Origin: Sphingobium indicum B90A
GTDB lineage: Bacteria; Pseudomonadota; Alphaproteobacteria; Sphingomonadales; Sphingomonadaceae
Length of the DNA stretch: 64,000 nt
Direction of reading: 5' to 3'
Assembly: GCF_000264945.2 (NCBI RefSeq)
Contig: NZ_CP013070.1
Span: 682,001-746,000, forward strand
Shown here: one piece after another, positions 43,838 through 53,197 of the stretch
How positions within the stretch are numbered: position 1 is the first letter of the stretch
Layout of the letters: every line of letters begins with the position of its first letter
Program-made: the position numbers and the translations under genes
The notes under the pieces: model-generated
Databases searched by the model: none
What the model saw: only the letters and a program-made list of their open reading frames with translations
Told to the model about the DNA's origin: nothing

Positions 43838-44598
43838 GGAACCTGCCTTTCAAGACGGGCGAGGTGCTGGGCGGCGAGCAAAGCGCCGGGGCCGCCGCCG
43901 CGCGCGAAGGTCTCCAGCGCGTAAGCTGCGCTGACATTGCCGCTCATCCGGTCGTGCGGCGGAACCTGCGTCTGGCAGTCGAATCCGTCGCACAGATCGA
44001 AGTCGCTGCTGGTGACGACGTAGGTGGGCACCGCCTCGATCCCGAAGGCGCGGAACAGCCGCGGGTCGATGCCGACGCCGTCCAGCTGCTCGCCGGGCTT
44101 GGCAACTTTGGCCAATGCCGCCGTGAGAGCCTTGGCGCTGTTGCCGGGCAGCCCGCGCAAGGCAACAACACCGCCAGCCTTGGTCACGTCGTCGATCATC
44201 GCACGCAGCGCTGCAGGCGGCATCGATAGCGAAGCAAAGGCGATGAACCTCGGCGCCTCGCCCATGCCTTCGCTGGTCATGGCGCCAGCATCAGCCACCA
44301 TCCGGTCAAAATCGAATGTGCTGGCCTCACCAGGCTTCGCGTTTGCGGCGGCCTCACGCGTGTAGCGGCGAGCGTGCGCCTCGGCCTCGTCGGAGCTGGT
44401 CCTCGCCTCCCGCGCGAGGGCTTCGGCTCTGGCGCGGGCATTGGCGGACAGCGCGTCGGCATCGCCGGCGCCCGCACTTGTCCGCGCCCGGATAGCGGCC
44501 AGATCGAGGTCAGGTTGGGCCGTCTGCGCCGAGGCGCCAGCCAAAGCAGCAAGGCTGGAAAGCGATGCGACTACAAGCAGATGAGGGAGTTTATTCAT
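43834..44598 (-). CDS. trbC: Type-F pilin assembly protein TrbC
   Basis: This 254-residue exported protein has a signal peptide (MNKLPHLLVVASLSSLAALA) and the TrbC_Ftype domain: FIAFASLSMPPAALRAMIDD, then GGVVALRGLPGNS and GIEAVPTYVV. A thioredoxin-like fold without a CxxC motif is likely. The first part (residues 30-90) is alanine-rich and helical. TrbC interacts with TraW and TraU in the periplasm during pilus assembly. I chose the ATG at 44598, which overlaps the upstream traU stop (ATGA). The longer frame up to 44952 runs within traU and is not credible. Confidence 0.92.
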   Translation of the reverse strand: MNKLPHLLVVASLSSLAALAGASAQTAQPDLDLAAIRARTSAGAGDADALSANARARAEALAREARTSSDEAEAHARRYTREAAANAKPGEASTFDFDRMVADAGAMTSEGMGEAPRFIAFASLSMPPAALRAMIDDVTKAGGVVALRGLPGNSAKALTAALAKVAKPGEQLDGVGIDPRLFRAFGIEAVPTYVVTSSDFDLCDGFDCQTQVPPHDRMSGNVSAAYALETFARGGGPGALLAAQHLARLERQVP

Positions 44599-45623
44599 AG
44601 CGCACAGCAATTCCGCTTGCGCCAGACCAGGTAGCCCATGTCCTCGCCAATGGCGGGATAGACCTGGCCTGCCGACATGAAGGTGGTGGAGGCACCAATG
44701 GGCGCGCAGGCGTAGCGGCCCTTGGTCTGCGGATTGGGATTGGTGGCCTGGAAGCGGTACTGCTGCTTGCGCATCACCGGCATCAGGTACTTGCCGCAAA
44801 GCCCTTTGCTGCCCATCGTCCCCCAAGCGACGAGCTCGCGGTGGAGCTTGTAGGAGAAGCGAGCGAGCGCGAGCCGCGACGCCTGCACATGGCCAATCGT
44901 TGCCGAGACATTGCCGTTGAGCGGATACATCGTGCCCTGGCAGCCCGCGCACCAGAACAGTTCATCGGTCGGCAACTTGGCCGTTGCCGCCACGCAGTCC
45001 GCTGCACAGGCCGCAAGCGCCAGCGGATTGGCGAACAGCACGCTTTCCGGGTTGATGATCGCGGTGAGCTCGCTGTCCTGCCAGAGCGGATCGATCTCGG
45101 TGATGTAGAGGATGTCGATCGAGCCGGACTCGAGGCACAGGAAATCGGCGACGATCTCCATCCAGTAGATCAGCGGATAGGCATACCAGTGGACATGCCA
45201 CTGCGAGTTGTACTGCGTGGCGCCGCCGACCGCCGATGGCCCCGCCATCGACTTGAAGCCGATGTCGAACCCAGGATCGAGCTTCATCCCGCCCAGATTG
45301 ACGAAGCACCACGGCTTCATGCTGACATCGGCGAGCCGCACCGGCTCCCAGAACCCCATCGCGATGCCCGGCCGCAAACCGCAGAGGCAAACGGGGAGAG
45401 CCGGGTTGCTCGTATCGGGACGGCTCGACGGCCAGATCTTCAGGCCACCGATCGAGATCGGAAACAGGCACGACCAGCAGATGTCCGTGATCGGATTGAC
45501 GAACTTGCCAGTGCAGCGCCCAGGGCCGGCCGCAGCCTGGGCAGGGGCACTGGACACGACGCTCATGCTGGTGAGCAGAAGTGCTCCACAAAGCCATGAT
45601 AGAAGGCGATGTTTCTTACTCAT
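44595..45623 (-). CDS. traU: Conjugal pilus assembly protein TraU
   Basis: This 342-residue exported, cysteine-rich protein begins with a signal peptide (ending SSAPAQAAA) and has the strongly conserved TraU segment ITDICWSCLFPISIGGLKI, then VCLCGLRPGIAMGFWEP. TraU is required for DNA transfer more than for pilus formation in F. Length equals F TraU (330) within a few residues. The start overlaps the traW stop by four bases and the stop overlaps trbC. Confidence 0.95.
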   Translation of the reverse strand: MSKKHRLLSWLCGALLLTSMSVVSSAPAQAAAGPGRCTGKFVNPITDICWSCLFPISIGGLKIWPSSRPDTSNPALPVCLCGLRPGIAMGFWEPVRLADVSMKPWCFVNLGGMKLDPGFDIGFKSMAGPSAVGGATQYNSQWHVHWYAYPLIYWMEIVADFLCLESGSIDILYITEIDPLWQDSELTAIINPESVLFANPLALAACAADCVAATAKLPTDELFWCAGCQGTMYPLNGNVSATIGHVQASRLALARFSYKLHRELVAWGTMGSKGLCGKYLMPVMRKQQYRFQATNPNPQTKGRYACAPIGASTTFMSAGQVYPAIGEDMGYLVWRKRNCCAL

Positions 45624-46267
45624 GACGGCGCACGATCCTTAAGAGGCACGGGCTGCTCGGTGATGAGGAGCGCGCGGTCCTGCTGCTCGACGGTTGCCGG
45701 CACCGCGCGAATGCCGAAGTGCTTCACGAGGCTGCCGCCCTGATCGAAGTAGAAGCGCCGCTGGCGGGCCTTCATGAGTTCGAGCGGCGCACCCCGCACG
45801 AGGATGAGCTTGGCCTTTGTGCCGGCATAGCGGCGGGTGGCCCAGGCGAGCTGTGCCGGGTCATCCCCATCGAGAAAGACGAGGGGAGCCCGGAGCGGCA
45901 CGGTATCGAGCGGATTGACTTGGCGGCCTGCGGCAATGATGACCCGGCCCTTGTCGTCGACAATGTCGCGCTCGACAGTGATCGTCGGATCGAAGCGCCA
46001 GCTGCGCAGCGCGGAGGCGAGGGTAACGCCAGCGACAGGCTCTGGCCGGTTGACCCGGGCGATTGTCCGCCGCTTCAGCTCTTCGTTGAGACGGGCCGTT
46101 TCGCCGGTTTTCTCAAGCTGGGTGAGCCTGGCATGGATCTGCTGAAGCAGGTCCGGTTCGATGACCGGCCATACCGCGCCGTGCTGGCCGTAATCGCGAG
46201 CCATTGCCTGTGGTGCGATGGCCAGCGCCAGCGCAGTGGCGCAAACGGGCAAAGTGAGGAGCCTCAC
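45620..46267 (-). CDS. traW: Conjugal pilus assembly protein TraW
   Basis: This 215-residue exported protein starts at a GTG (46267) that overlaps the upstream stop as GTGA. It carries a signal peptide (RLLTLPVCATALALAIAPQA) and then the family pattern DYGQHGAVWPVIEPDLLQQI, and a C-terminal segment FYFDQGGSLVKHFGIRAVP. TraW works with TrbC and TraU in F-pilus assembly and extension. Length matches F TraW (210). Confidence 0.93.
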   Translation of the reverse strand: MRLLTLPVCATALALAIAPQAMARDYGQHGAVWPVIEPDLLQQIHARLTQLEKTGETARLNEELKRRTIARVNRPEPVAGVTLASALRSWRFDPTITVERDIVDDKGRVIIAAGRQVNPLDTVPLRAPLVFLDGDDPAQLAWATRRYAGTKAKLILVRGAPLELMKARQRRFYFDQGGSLVKHFGIRAVPATVEQQDRALLITEQPVPLKDRAPS

Positions 46268-46788
46268 AGGATTGGCCTCCCGACCCCGAGTATGCGCGGC
46301 CCACAGATCCAACCGATCGCGGCATAGCGGCTGTCGAAGCCATCCTTGTGTTCGCTGGTGACGAAATAGCAGCCTTGCGGCACGCGCCCCGTAGGTCCAA
46401 TCGCCAGCGGTTCGCCGAAGCGGCTCTCAAGCTTGGCCTTGGCCACGGCCTGCCCGTTGACGAAGTAGATGCGGTTTTGCTCGGTGATGATGTCGCCCGG
46501 AACACCGCTCACCCGCTTGCCGAACGGCTTGGGTTTCGCCCCGAAATGCTTGGATAACAAAGGCGAGGCAGGCGGGTCGAACAGGATGATGTCCCCGCGG
46601 TGCACGGTTGCCCCCCGGGTGACCCAGATGGCCCAGTATGGCAGGCTGGGACTCACGTTGATCATGAATGCATGGCCCTGCGCAAAGGCGGCAAGCGAGG
46701 AGAGCGCCAGCGCCGCGGCACCGAGCCCGCCCCAAAGCACGAGCCGGCGCGCCGAAGCTGAGCGGATCAAGAGATCAGCGGGCTGCAT
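46264..46788 (-). CDS. S26-family signal peptidase (TraF/TrhF-like)
   Basis: This 174-residue membrane-anchored peptidase has one N-terminal membrane segment (LVLWGGLGAAALALSSLAAF) and the two S26 motifs: Ser48 in NVSPSLPYW and Lys91 in GKRVSGVPGDII, followed by the C-terminal box GCYFVTSEHKDGFDSRY. In mating-pair systems of the SXT and R27 type an S26 peptidase at this spot (TrsF/TrhF) processes or cyclises pilin. The F plasmid has no such gene and uses host LepB and TraQ/TraX. The pilin TraA here is therefore probably processed by this enzyme. Its start overlaps trbI by 14 bases. Confidence 0.9.
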   Translation of the reverse strand: MQPADLLIRSASARRLVLWGGLGAAALALSSLAAFAQGHAFMINVSPSLPYWAIWVTRGATVHRGDIILFDPPASPLLSKHFGAKPKPFGKRVSGVPGDIITEQNRIYFVNGQAVAKAKLESRFGEPLAIGPTGRVPQGCYFVTSEHKDGFDSRYAAIGWICGPRILGVGRPIL

Positions 46789-47182
46789 CGGGAATGGCTC
46801 CCATGCGGCGCACGACGTCGGCACGCACAGACCCGGTCAGGTCCGGCGTGCTTCCGGCGACCACTGCCTCCGCGACCAGAACTGTCCGGCCTTCGCGTCC
46901 GAGCTTCTGCACCGAGGCTTCCACGGCCTTGAGGTAGGCCTGGACGCGCAGTCTGGTTTCTTCAGGCGGCCGACCGGCCCGTGCTTCGGCTTCGATGAAG
47001 TCGCCCATGATCCGGCTCAGCTGAACCGTGACGACTTCGCGCTTTTCCAGCGTGAGCAGCTTGTCCGTCGCCCAGACCCCCCACAGCACCTGACCGACCA
47101 TGCCGGCGCCGACCACGACAGCGGTGAGATTGATCGATGCAAGCCGCCCGCGCAGGCTCGATGTTGCCCGAATGTTCTTCAC
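46775..47182 (-). CDS. trbI: Type-F conjugation protein TrbI
   Basis: This 135-residue protein begins at GTG 47182, which overlaps the preceding stop (GTGA). It has one membrane segment (ASINLTAVVVGAGMVGQVLWGV) followed by a helical periplasmic region and the segment VLVAEAVVAGSTPDLT near the C-terminus, which is the pattern of TrbI_Ftype. TrbI influences pilus retraction in F. It lies between a small membrane protein and the S26 peptidase. Confidence 0.85.
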   Translation of the reverse strand: MKNIRATSSLRGRLASINLTAVVVGAGMVGQVLWGVWATDKLLTLEKREVVTVQLSRIMGDFIEAEARAGRPPEETRLRVQAYLKAVEASVQKLGREGRTVLVAEAVVAGSTPDLTGSVRADVVRRMGAIPDAAR

Positions 47183-47571
47183 AGCTTTTCTCCCGAGAGT
47201 TCGCGGTCGAGATCGCGGATGAAGCGCGGCATGCGCCACACGACGACGAGCGTCGCGAGACCGATCAGAACGAACTTGCACTGACCGAGGAAGGCCACGC
47301 GCCGTGCTAGGTCGGCCGCCAGGAAGCGGTCACCGAGATTGGCGACATGGGCGAAGAAGGCATCGGGATTGCCGCCCGACAACAGCAGGAAGAACAGCAG
47401 CGGCAGGCCCAGCGCCATCAGGTAGGATGAGCCGAGAAACAGGCAGCCGCGAAGCAGAATGTAGCAGCCATCGGCCATGCGCGAGCGCAAGGTCTGGACT
47501 GGCTGGCTGACGGGCTGTTCGTCTTCGGACGGGTCGGTCCGGTCGAAGGGGGTGACGAGGTGGAGAGGCAT
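47179..47571 (-). CDS. Membrane protein between traC and trbI
   Basis: This 130-residue protein has a cytoplasmic N-terminus and two or three membrane segments (LFLGSSYLMALGLPLLFFLLL, then CKFVLIGLATLVVVW). The last residues are charged (RDLDRELSGEKL). No F homologue is evident to me, but it sits in the translationally coupled traC-trbI series and is likely to be part of the channel or the pilus assembly platform. The ATG at 47571 has a purine-rich AGGGATC upstream region in the gap after traC. Function unknown. Confidence 0.75.
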   Translation of the reverse strand: MPLHLVTPFDRTDPSEDEQPVSQPVQTLRSRMADGCYILLRGCLFLGSSYLMALGLPLLFFLLLSGGNPDAFFAHVANLGDRFLAADLARRVAFLGQCKFVLIGLATLVVVWRMPRFIRDLDRELSGEKL

Positions 47572-47600
47572 GGAGATAGGGATCCTTTGGTGATGGGGTG

Positions 47601-50144
47601 TCAGCGGTTGGGATGAGCGATGCGCTCGATGGCATCGGCGAGCTGGTGTCCGCGCGCGATCTCGGCATCGATGGCGGCGAAGGTCTGGGGCGAACTCGAG
47701 AAGAGCGTTGCCGAATAGTCATCAAGCACGAGCCGCCCGATCGCCTCGGTCTCCGGCCCCTTGATGAACACCTCGGAATAGTCGCTCCCGGAGCGCTTGA
47801 GACTGCGGATCAGCGTCTCCGTGCGATCGTCCATGTCGAGGCGCTTGCTTGCCTTGAAATCGGCGATCGTCTCCGGCTTTTGCTGAAGGATCAGCATCCA
47901 GTCGCTGTTCTCGAGCGCCGCCGTCGCCCCGTCGGACTTGTAATAGTCGTTGAGCGACTGCGTAGCTGTCGCAAGCGCGCCGCCATATTTGCGACAGGTG
48001 CGGGCGTAGGTTTCGACGAATTCGCCCATCGAACCGCCCTTGAGCATCGACCAGGCTTCATCGATAAGTAGAAGCTTGCGCAGCGACCTTGGGCTTCGCG
48101 TCATGGCCTGGCTGGTCATGAACATAATGGCTGAGAGCACGACGCTGCGCAGATCCTCCCGGCTCGCGAGGTCGGACATCTCGAAGACCGTGAAGTCTGC
48201 ATCGAGGTCGAGGCTTGCCTGGCCTTCGAAGAAGGCGCCGTAAGTTCCGCCCGCCATGTAGGGGGCAAGCGCGGTTGCGATGTCAGCGGCAGTGTCATGG
48301 CCGAGACTGGCCAGCATCTCGCCGACGGTCGTGACTGTGGCAGCCGCGCCGTGTTCCGCCCAGACGAGGTTGACCGCCCGGTCGATCAATCCGCGCTCGG
48401 TATCGGTCAGCTTCGCGCTGTGGCGAGCCATTTGCCCGACGATGGCCTTGATCATCCCGAAGCAGTCGAGGCGGTAGTCCTCGTCCTCGGCGGCGCGGGT
48501 CCCATCGATCATCGAGAACGGGTTGAGGCAGAAGCCCGCTTTCATCGTGAATTCGACAAAGCGGCCGCCCTGCAGCTTGACCGAGTGCTCGAAGCTGCGG
48601 CCATCGTCGATCACGACAACCTGCGCGCCGGCGCCGCGAAGAGCGGCGCACATCTCCTGGAGCAGCACCGACTTGCCCGATCCCGACTTGCCGCAAATCG
48701 CGACATTGTGGTTGCCGGCCTCGTTCTCGAACGGGGACCAGAAGAAGGGCTGGCCGCGCCGCCCGACGAACAGCAGGTGGGGGTGGGCGCTGCCGAGGTA
48801 CTCGCCCTGCATGGGCGCGATATTGGCTGCGGTCGTCGACAGCACGGTCTTGAACCGCTTCAGCCGTTCCATATCGGCGCCGAGCCCGTCAGCCAGGGTG
48901 AGTGGCATAGCGGCGAGGAATCCCTGGATCTGGAGGTAGCGCTCGTCGGTGAGGTCCCAACCCGCCGCCTTGTAGATCGACTTGATCGCGCGTTCATGGC
49001 GGTCACCCTGGCCCAGCGGCGAATAGGCCGTCACACCGTAGAAGACCCGCACGAGACGGCGGCCTTCCTGAAGCTCGGCCTGCACATGTTGCCACTCGGC
49101 GGCCTGTTCTCCGATCCGCGGCAGGAACCGGGCGCTGCGGGTCCCGGCGAGGCTGGTTGTCCGCATGAACTTGAATCCGGCCTTCGCCGATGCAGCCTCC
49201 TGGTCCGGATAGACGAGACAAAGCATGGTGGCGGCCGGACAGGGGAAGCGCAGCTTGTCGGTGAACAGGTCGCCGATCAGCCGCGCGCATTCCCACGGGG
49301 CCCAGCGCGATGGCATGTTGCGTACGGCAAAATGCCGGACATCGAAGGCATCGGGATAGACGGTCCCGATCTCGGGCACGCCGTCATTGACCTTGCCAGT
49401 GGGGCGGAAACGCTCGGTCACGAGCCGCATGCGGTCTTCAGCTACCACCAGTTCGATGTCGTGGCGGATCGCCTGGGAGGCGATCGAATCGTTCGGGTTG
49501 TAGGGCACCGCATCGTCCTGCGGGGCGGTGGTGGGCGAAGTCAGATCATCGATGACAGCGATGAGCGCTTCCGGCCCGACTTCGACCACGCCGAGATTGA
49601 GCGACTTGAGCATCGCCACCAGGCCATCGCGGGTCTGCTTGAGATCCTCATTGCTGACCGACTTGGAGGTCGGCACCCCGACCGAGACGATGACCTGGTG
49701 ATGCCGCGCATGGAAGGGCGCGTCCGGCGAGCCGGACTCCCATACGAGCGAATAGAGCCGCCGCGCCCGGTGCCGGGCAATCGCCTCGTACACCCCGCCC
49801 TGAATGTACCGTGGGGCGAACCACGGGGCGATGATCCTGCTGATGCGCGGGCTTGCAAGGTGGAGTACCTGAAGGCAGGCCCCTGCTGGCAGGCCTTCCG
49901 AGAAGAACTGTCCCAGGATTTCCCCGGTGCGCTCGTCGGCTCCGATCAGCGGCGTAACCGAAAGGACAAAGCCCTTCGAGCGTGCGTTGAAGTACAGGCG
50001 GGTTGCCGGATCGTAGACCCGGTAGGGGAGCCAGTCGGAGAGCATGTCGACCATGAGCTGCGGGCGGGCTTTGTCGGTGTGCTCGGCATCACCCAGCAAT
50101 CCGCTAAGCAGCCGATCGACGACGGTCTTGAGTTGTTCGGCCAT
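47601..50144 (-). CDS. traC: Type IV secretion ATPase TraC (VirB4 family)
   Basis: This 847-residue cytoplasmic ATPase drives pilus assembly. The N-terminal TraC_F_IV domain (EQLKTVVDRLLSGLLGDAEH and following) precedes the ATPase core: Walker A ICGKSGSGKSVLL near residue 483 and Walker B KLLLIDEAWSML near residue 690. Length matches F TraC (875). I chose the ATG at 50144, which overlaps the traV stop as TGATG. A GTG one codon earlier is possible. Confidence 0.95.
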   Translation of the reverse strand: MAEQLKTVVDRLLSGLLGDAEHTDKARPQLMVDMLSDWLPYRVYDPATRLYFNARSKGFVLSVTPLIGADERTGEILGQFFSEGLPAGACLQVLHLASPRISRIIAPWFAPRYIQGGVYEAIARHRARRLYSLVWESGSPDAPFHARHHQVIVSVGVPTSKSVSNEDLKQTRDGLVAMLKSLNLGVVEVGPEALIAVIDDLTSPTTAPQDDAVPYNPNDSIASQAIRHDIELVVAEDRMRLVTERFRPTGKVNDGVPEIGTVYPDAFDVRHFAVRNMPSRWAPWECARLIGDLFTDKLRFPCPAATMLCLVYPDQEAASAKAGFKFMRTTSLAGTRSARFLPRIGEQAAEWQHVQAELQEGRRLVRVFYGVTAYSPLGQGDRHERAIKSIYKAAGWDLTDERYLQIQGFLAAMPLTLADGLGADMERLKRFKTVLSTTAANIAPMQGEYLGSAHPHLLFVGRRGQPFFWSPFENEAGNHNVAICGKSGSGKSVLLQEMCAALRGAGAQVVVIDDGRSFEHSVKLQGGRFVEFTMKAGFCLNPFSMIDGTRAAEDEDYRLDCFGMIKAIVGQMARHSAKLTDTERGLIDRAVNLVWAEHGAAATVTTVGEMLASLGHDTAADIATALAPYMAGGTYGAFFEGQASLDLDADFTVFEMSDLASREDLRSVVLSAIMFMTSQAMTRSPRSLRKLLLIDEAWSMLKGGSMGEFVETYARTCRKYGGALATATQSLNDYYKSDGATAALENSDWMLILQQKPETIADFKASKRLDMDDRTETLIRSLKRSGSDYSEVFIKGPETEAIGRLVLDDYSATLFSSSPQTFAAIDAEIARGHQLADAIERIAHPNR

Positions 50145-50953
50145 CACTTGGGCTCCTTGGGCTGCGAGGTGTTGACGATCGGCTGTTCGCCGGTTCTGAC
50201 TGCCGGGCGGATTGCAGCTTTCGCGGCTTCAATCGCCGCTGCGGTCGGGAACACCGGAGCGCTCTGCCCCGCCTCAGGCCGAGGGGCTCGATCACGCGGG
50301 GGAGGCGACGTGTCGAACCCCTCGACCGCCGGTGCCTTGGCACCGGCAACGGCCTCGCGCGCCGTGGAGGGGAGGACCAGCGGCGAGGCATCTGAAGTTT
50401 CGTTGAAGGGACTGGGGGCATCGGCGCCCGAGATGCCGCCAGCCTGACCCGCGTCGTCGCGTGCAGACGAGAAGGGCGACGCCTCATCAGGTACGTTCGG
50501 GTCTCCCTCCGCGCCGTCCGGTGCAGGGGCTCTCTGAGCGGCTTTCAGCTGCCGACGGACCTGGCGCATCAGGGATCCGCCCTGGTCCTCACCCGCCTTG
50601 CGGCGCAGCTCGGTGGCCCAGCGCGGATTTTCGACGACGGTCCAGGCGACCGCTTCATCGTGCAGCGTTCCAGCTTCATCGACATGAGCGGGGAAGACGA
50701 CGCGCAAGGTGCGTTCCGCTGTGCGGCTGGTGTCGGCATCCACGACGCCTGACCTCTGCCGCGCGTCAGCATGGAGCAGCGTGCCGTTCGACAGATTGTC
50801 CGTCGCCTTGGCATCGATGACGTGAGCCGGTGCGCAGTCGCCCTTCGGCGCGCGGCAGGTGAAATCGCCCTCGACGTTGGTGCCGAACGTGGCGCAGCCA
50901 CTGGCAAGACCGGCCAGACAGGCGCAGGCAAGGAGACGTGTCGGAAAACGCAT
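50144..50953 (-). CDS. traV: Outer-membrane lipoprotein TraV
   Basis: This 269-residue lipoprotein has a clear lipobox LASGC with Cys20 as the lipidation site. A TraV-type segment follows immediately (ATFGTNVEGDFTCRAPKG and CAPAHVIDAKAT). The rest is low-complexity and proline/alanine-rich. TraV anchors the TraB-TraK core complex to the outer membrane. F TraV is shorter (171 residues); the extra length here lies in the disordered C-terminal half. The ATG at 50953 is chosen over an upstream start at 51043 because it gives the lipoprotein signal. Confidence 0.9.
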   Translation of the reverse strand: MRFPTRLLACACLAGLASGCATFGTNVEGDFTCRAPKGDCAPAHVIDAKATDNLSNGTLLHADARQRSGVVDADTSRTAERTLRVVFPAHVDEAGTLHDEAVAWTVVENPRWATELRRKAGEDQGGSLMRQVRRQLKAAQRAPAPDGAEGDPNVPDEASPFSSARDDAGQAGGISGADAPSPFNETSDASPLVLPSTAREAVAGAKAPAVEGFDTSPPPRDRAPRPEAGQSAPVFPTAAAIEAAKAAIRPAVRTGEQPIVNTSQPKEPK

Positions 50954-50957
50954 GGGT

Positions 50958-51860
50958 CTATCCTTTGGGAGCAGGGGTGGGGGCAGCGCGCAGGAATTCC
51001 CGGAGCACGGCAGCAGGCCGGAAGCCCTCGAGAACAGCGCCATCGGCGGGGCGCACGATCACAGGCGTGCCGCCAAAGCCGTGGGCTCGCGCGAAGGCCT
51101 CGTTGGCATCGAGCCCGCTCGTGTCGCAGGGTTTGGGATTGGCGAGCGCCAGACCCGAATAGGCCATATGCAGCGCCAGCTCAGGCCGCGGCGAGCACAG
51201 AACCCGTTCGGCATCGAGCCGGCTTTCCGCCCCGAAGATCGAGATCGGCCGCTCTTCGACCCGCGCTCCGATCGCCTTCAATTCGGCCTCGAGCTTCTTG
51301 CAATAGCCGCAGTGGAAGTCCGAGAAGACGACGACGCGCGGGCCATTGGAAGGCCCCCAGGTGATCGCGCCTTTGGAGGGAAGATTGCCGAGCGGGACAT
51401 GGCGCGGCGGGGTGGTTCGGGCTGACGCTGCGGCTGCGCTCGGGCCGCCTTCCGATTGCGTCTCGGGATTGCTGCGCCGCGCTGCCCCTGCTGCCAACAG
51501 GTCCGGATTGAGGGCAAGCAACCGGGCAGCCGTCAGATCCTGACGGGCTTCCATGTCGTAGACCCGGCCGATCACTAGATACTTCGCAGCCCGGTCGACG
51601 TAGAAGAGCGTCGATTTGGACGCGACCTCGCACAGGCCGCCAAGGCCCTTGCAGTTGATCGCGTCGATCGGCGTCTTGGGCAGGCGCAGCTTGAGCGCCT
51701 CTCGAACCTTCGCCGTGTCCGGAGCGGCAGCAGGGGCAGCAAGGCTTGCCACACCCCATCCCGTCGCGGCCGACACGGCGATGATCGCCGCCAGTCCGGC
51801 CGCCGGGCGCAACCAGCGGCGCCGACCAATGTCCTGCTCGAGGAGAGTATTGTCGATCAT
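50958..51860 (-). CDS. DsbC-family disulfide isomerase-like protein
   Basis: This 300-residue protein has one N-terminal membrane segment (LRPAAGLAAIIAVSAATGWG) and a periplasmic thioredoxin-fold domain with active-site CGYC in VVFSDFHCGYCKKLEAEL near residue 185, then a cis-proline region (GGTPVIVRPADG). An N-terminal DsbC-like part (residues 50-110) precedes it, with CKGLGGLCEVASKSTLFYV. It lies between traB and traV, as dsbC does in SXT/R391-type clusters. It likely helps fold the cysteine-rich TraN, TraU and TraH. It overlaps traB by four bases. Confidence 0.9.
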   Translation of the reverse strand: MIDNTLLEQDIGRRRWLRPAAGLAAIIAVSAATGWGVASLAAPAAAPDTAKVREALKLRLPKTPIDAINCKGLGGLCEVASKSTLFYVDRAAKYLVIGRVYDMEARQDLTAARLLALNPDLLAAGAARRSNPETQSEGGPSAAAASARTTPPRHVPLGNLPSKGAITWGPSNGPRVVVFSDFHCGYCKKLEAELKAIGARVEERPISIFGAESRLDAERVLCSPRPELALHMAYSGLALANPKPCDTSGLDANEAFARAHGFGGTPVIVRPADGAVLEGFRPAAVLREFLRAAPTPAPKG

Positions 51861-53197
51861 TGGGAGTTCCTCACGTAGACGCCGTCGAGGAACACGATCT
51901 CGACATCGATGCCGGTCGGCATCTCGACGACGGGTTGGTACTGTTCGGCGCGCTCGATCAGGTATTTGCTGACCGTGTCGGCAGCGTCGGCGGCGCCCTG
52001 GCCAAGCCCGCCACCGAGAATATCGCCGGCCGAGAGCTTGGAGCGACTGCCGTCGGGGTTGGTCGTGACGCCGGAGAAGACGCTGTTGGCGTTGGCCGAG
52101 AAGCCGCGCCCGAAGCCGCCGACGATCCCGGCCAGCAGGGCCTGGCTGATGAGGCTGCCTTCGCGGCTTACGACGCGGCCGCGGACCCCGGACTTGCCAG
52201 CGAAGCTGATGAAGCCTTTGACCTCGCTCACTGCGACCCTGCCGCCAGGCTGATCGCAGGTCATACGGGCGAGCTTCACATAGACCTTCTCACTGCTGAG
52301 ATCCCCGCGTGCCGCGCCGTTGACAACGCAGCCTTGGATCCGGGTGGTCAGAACCTTTCCGTTCTGCATGACCGAACGAGCAGGGCCGGTAATCCGAAGC
52401 ACCACAGGCAGCGGATCGGTCTGGCTGGCGACGCCTGCCGAGGCATCGACGCCGACGATTACGCGTGCCGGCGCGTAGGAGTTGGGCGGCAGGTAATCGG
52501 GCGAATCCTCGACGACGACCGGGGGCGCCTCGGGGCGGCCCACTCTCAGACCGCTCACCCCAGCCTTGTCCGAGCTGAAGCTCATCAGCTTCACCTCGCC
52601 AGGCGACGGGATCATTCCGCCCTGCGGGTCGCCTGCTGCGGCGACGGCGCTGGTTTGAGGTGAACGGGCCCGTGCGTCATAGCCGCCTGCCTGCGGCCCA
52701 TAGGCCGGTGGCGGTACAGCCGGTGCCGGCGATGCAGGCTGCGCGGCAAGCCGGGTCTTGAGCTCAGCGTTCTCTGCCGAGATGGCATCGATCGCGGACT
52801 GTCCATCGACCCGCATGGCCTGGTTCTCGGCCTTGAGAGCCGCCAGCTGCGCTTCGATCTCGCTTCGTGGAATGCTGCCGTCTTTGAGCGCCTTCTGTTC
52901 GCGCGTGACCGCATCCAGACGGTTGCCATAAGTCGCGACGAACTCGCGCTGGGACAGATCGCGGTTGACCAGACCTGCCGTGTCGATCGTCTGCGCCGCA
53001 TTGGGATCGCCGGTCTTGGCCTTGTCATCGCCGCCAAGGATGAACCAGCTTCCGCCGATGAGGGCGAGTGCTCCCAGCGATCCCAGCAGCAGCTTCTGAC
53101 GGCGCGCGGTGCGGGCGTTGAGCCCGGAAAGTTCGGACGATGCCGCGCTCTCGGCCTGCAAAGGGGCAGTGCCTGGCGTATTGGCTGCATCAGTCAT
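51857..53197 (-). CDS. traB: Conjugal transfer core protein TraB (VirB10 family)
   Basis: This 446-residue protein has an inner-membrane segment near residues 24-45 (KLLLGSLGALALIGGSWFIL), a coiled-coil and proline-rich linker (residues 80-160), and a C-terminal VirB10/TrbI-like domain including GVSGLRVGRPEAPPVV, then VRGRVVSREGSLISQALLAG. TraB links the inner and outer membranes and is the scaffold of the channel. Length is close to F TraB (475). The start overlaps traK by eight bases. Confidence 0.93.
   Translation of the reverse strand: MTDAANTPGTAPLQAESAASSELSGLNARTARRQKLLLGSLGALALIGGSWFILGGDDKAKTGDPNAAQTIDTAGLVNRDLSQREFVATYGNRLDAVTREQKALKDGSIPRSEIEAQLAALKAENQAMRVDGQSAIDAISAENAELKTRLAAQPASPAPAVPPPAYGPQAGGYDARARSPQTSAVAAAGDPQGGMIPSPGEVKLMSFSSDKAGVSGLRVGRPEAPPVVVEDSPDYLPPNSYAPARVIVGVDASAGVASQTDPLPVVLRITGPARSVMQNGKVLTTRIQGCVVNGAARGDLSSEKVYVKLARMTCDQPGGRVAVSEVKGFISFAGKSGVRGRVVSREGSLISQALLAGIVGGFGRGFSANANSVFSGVTTNPDGSRSKLSAGDILGGGLGQGAADAADTVSKYLIERAEQYQPVVEMPTGIDVEIVFLDGVYVRNSQ

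Noticed and set aside
48297..50447. 716-residue + strand frame opposite traC
   Set aside because: Antisense shadow of a well-conserved VirB4-type ATPase; composition typical of mirrored GC-rich codons.
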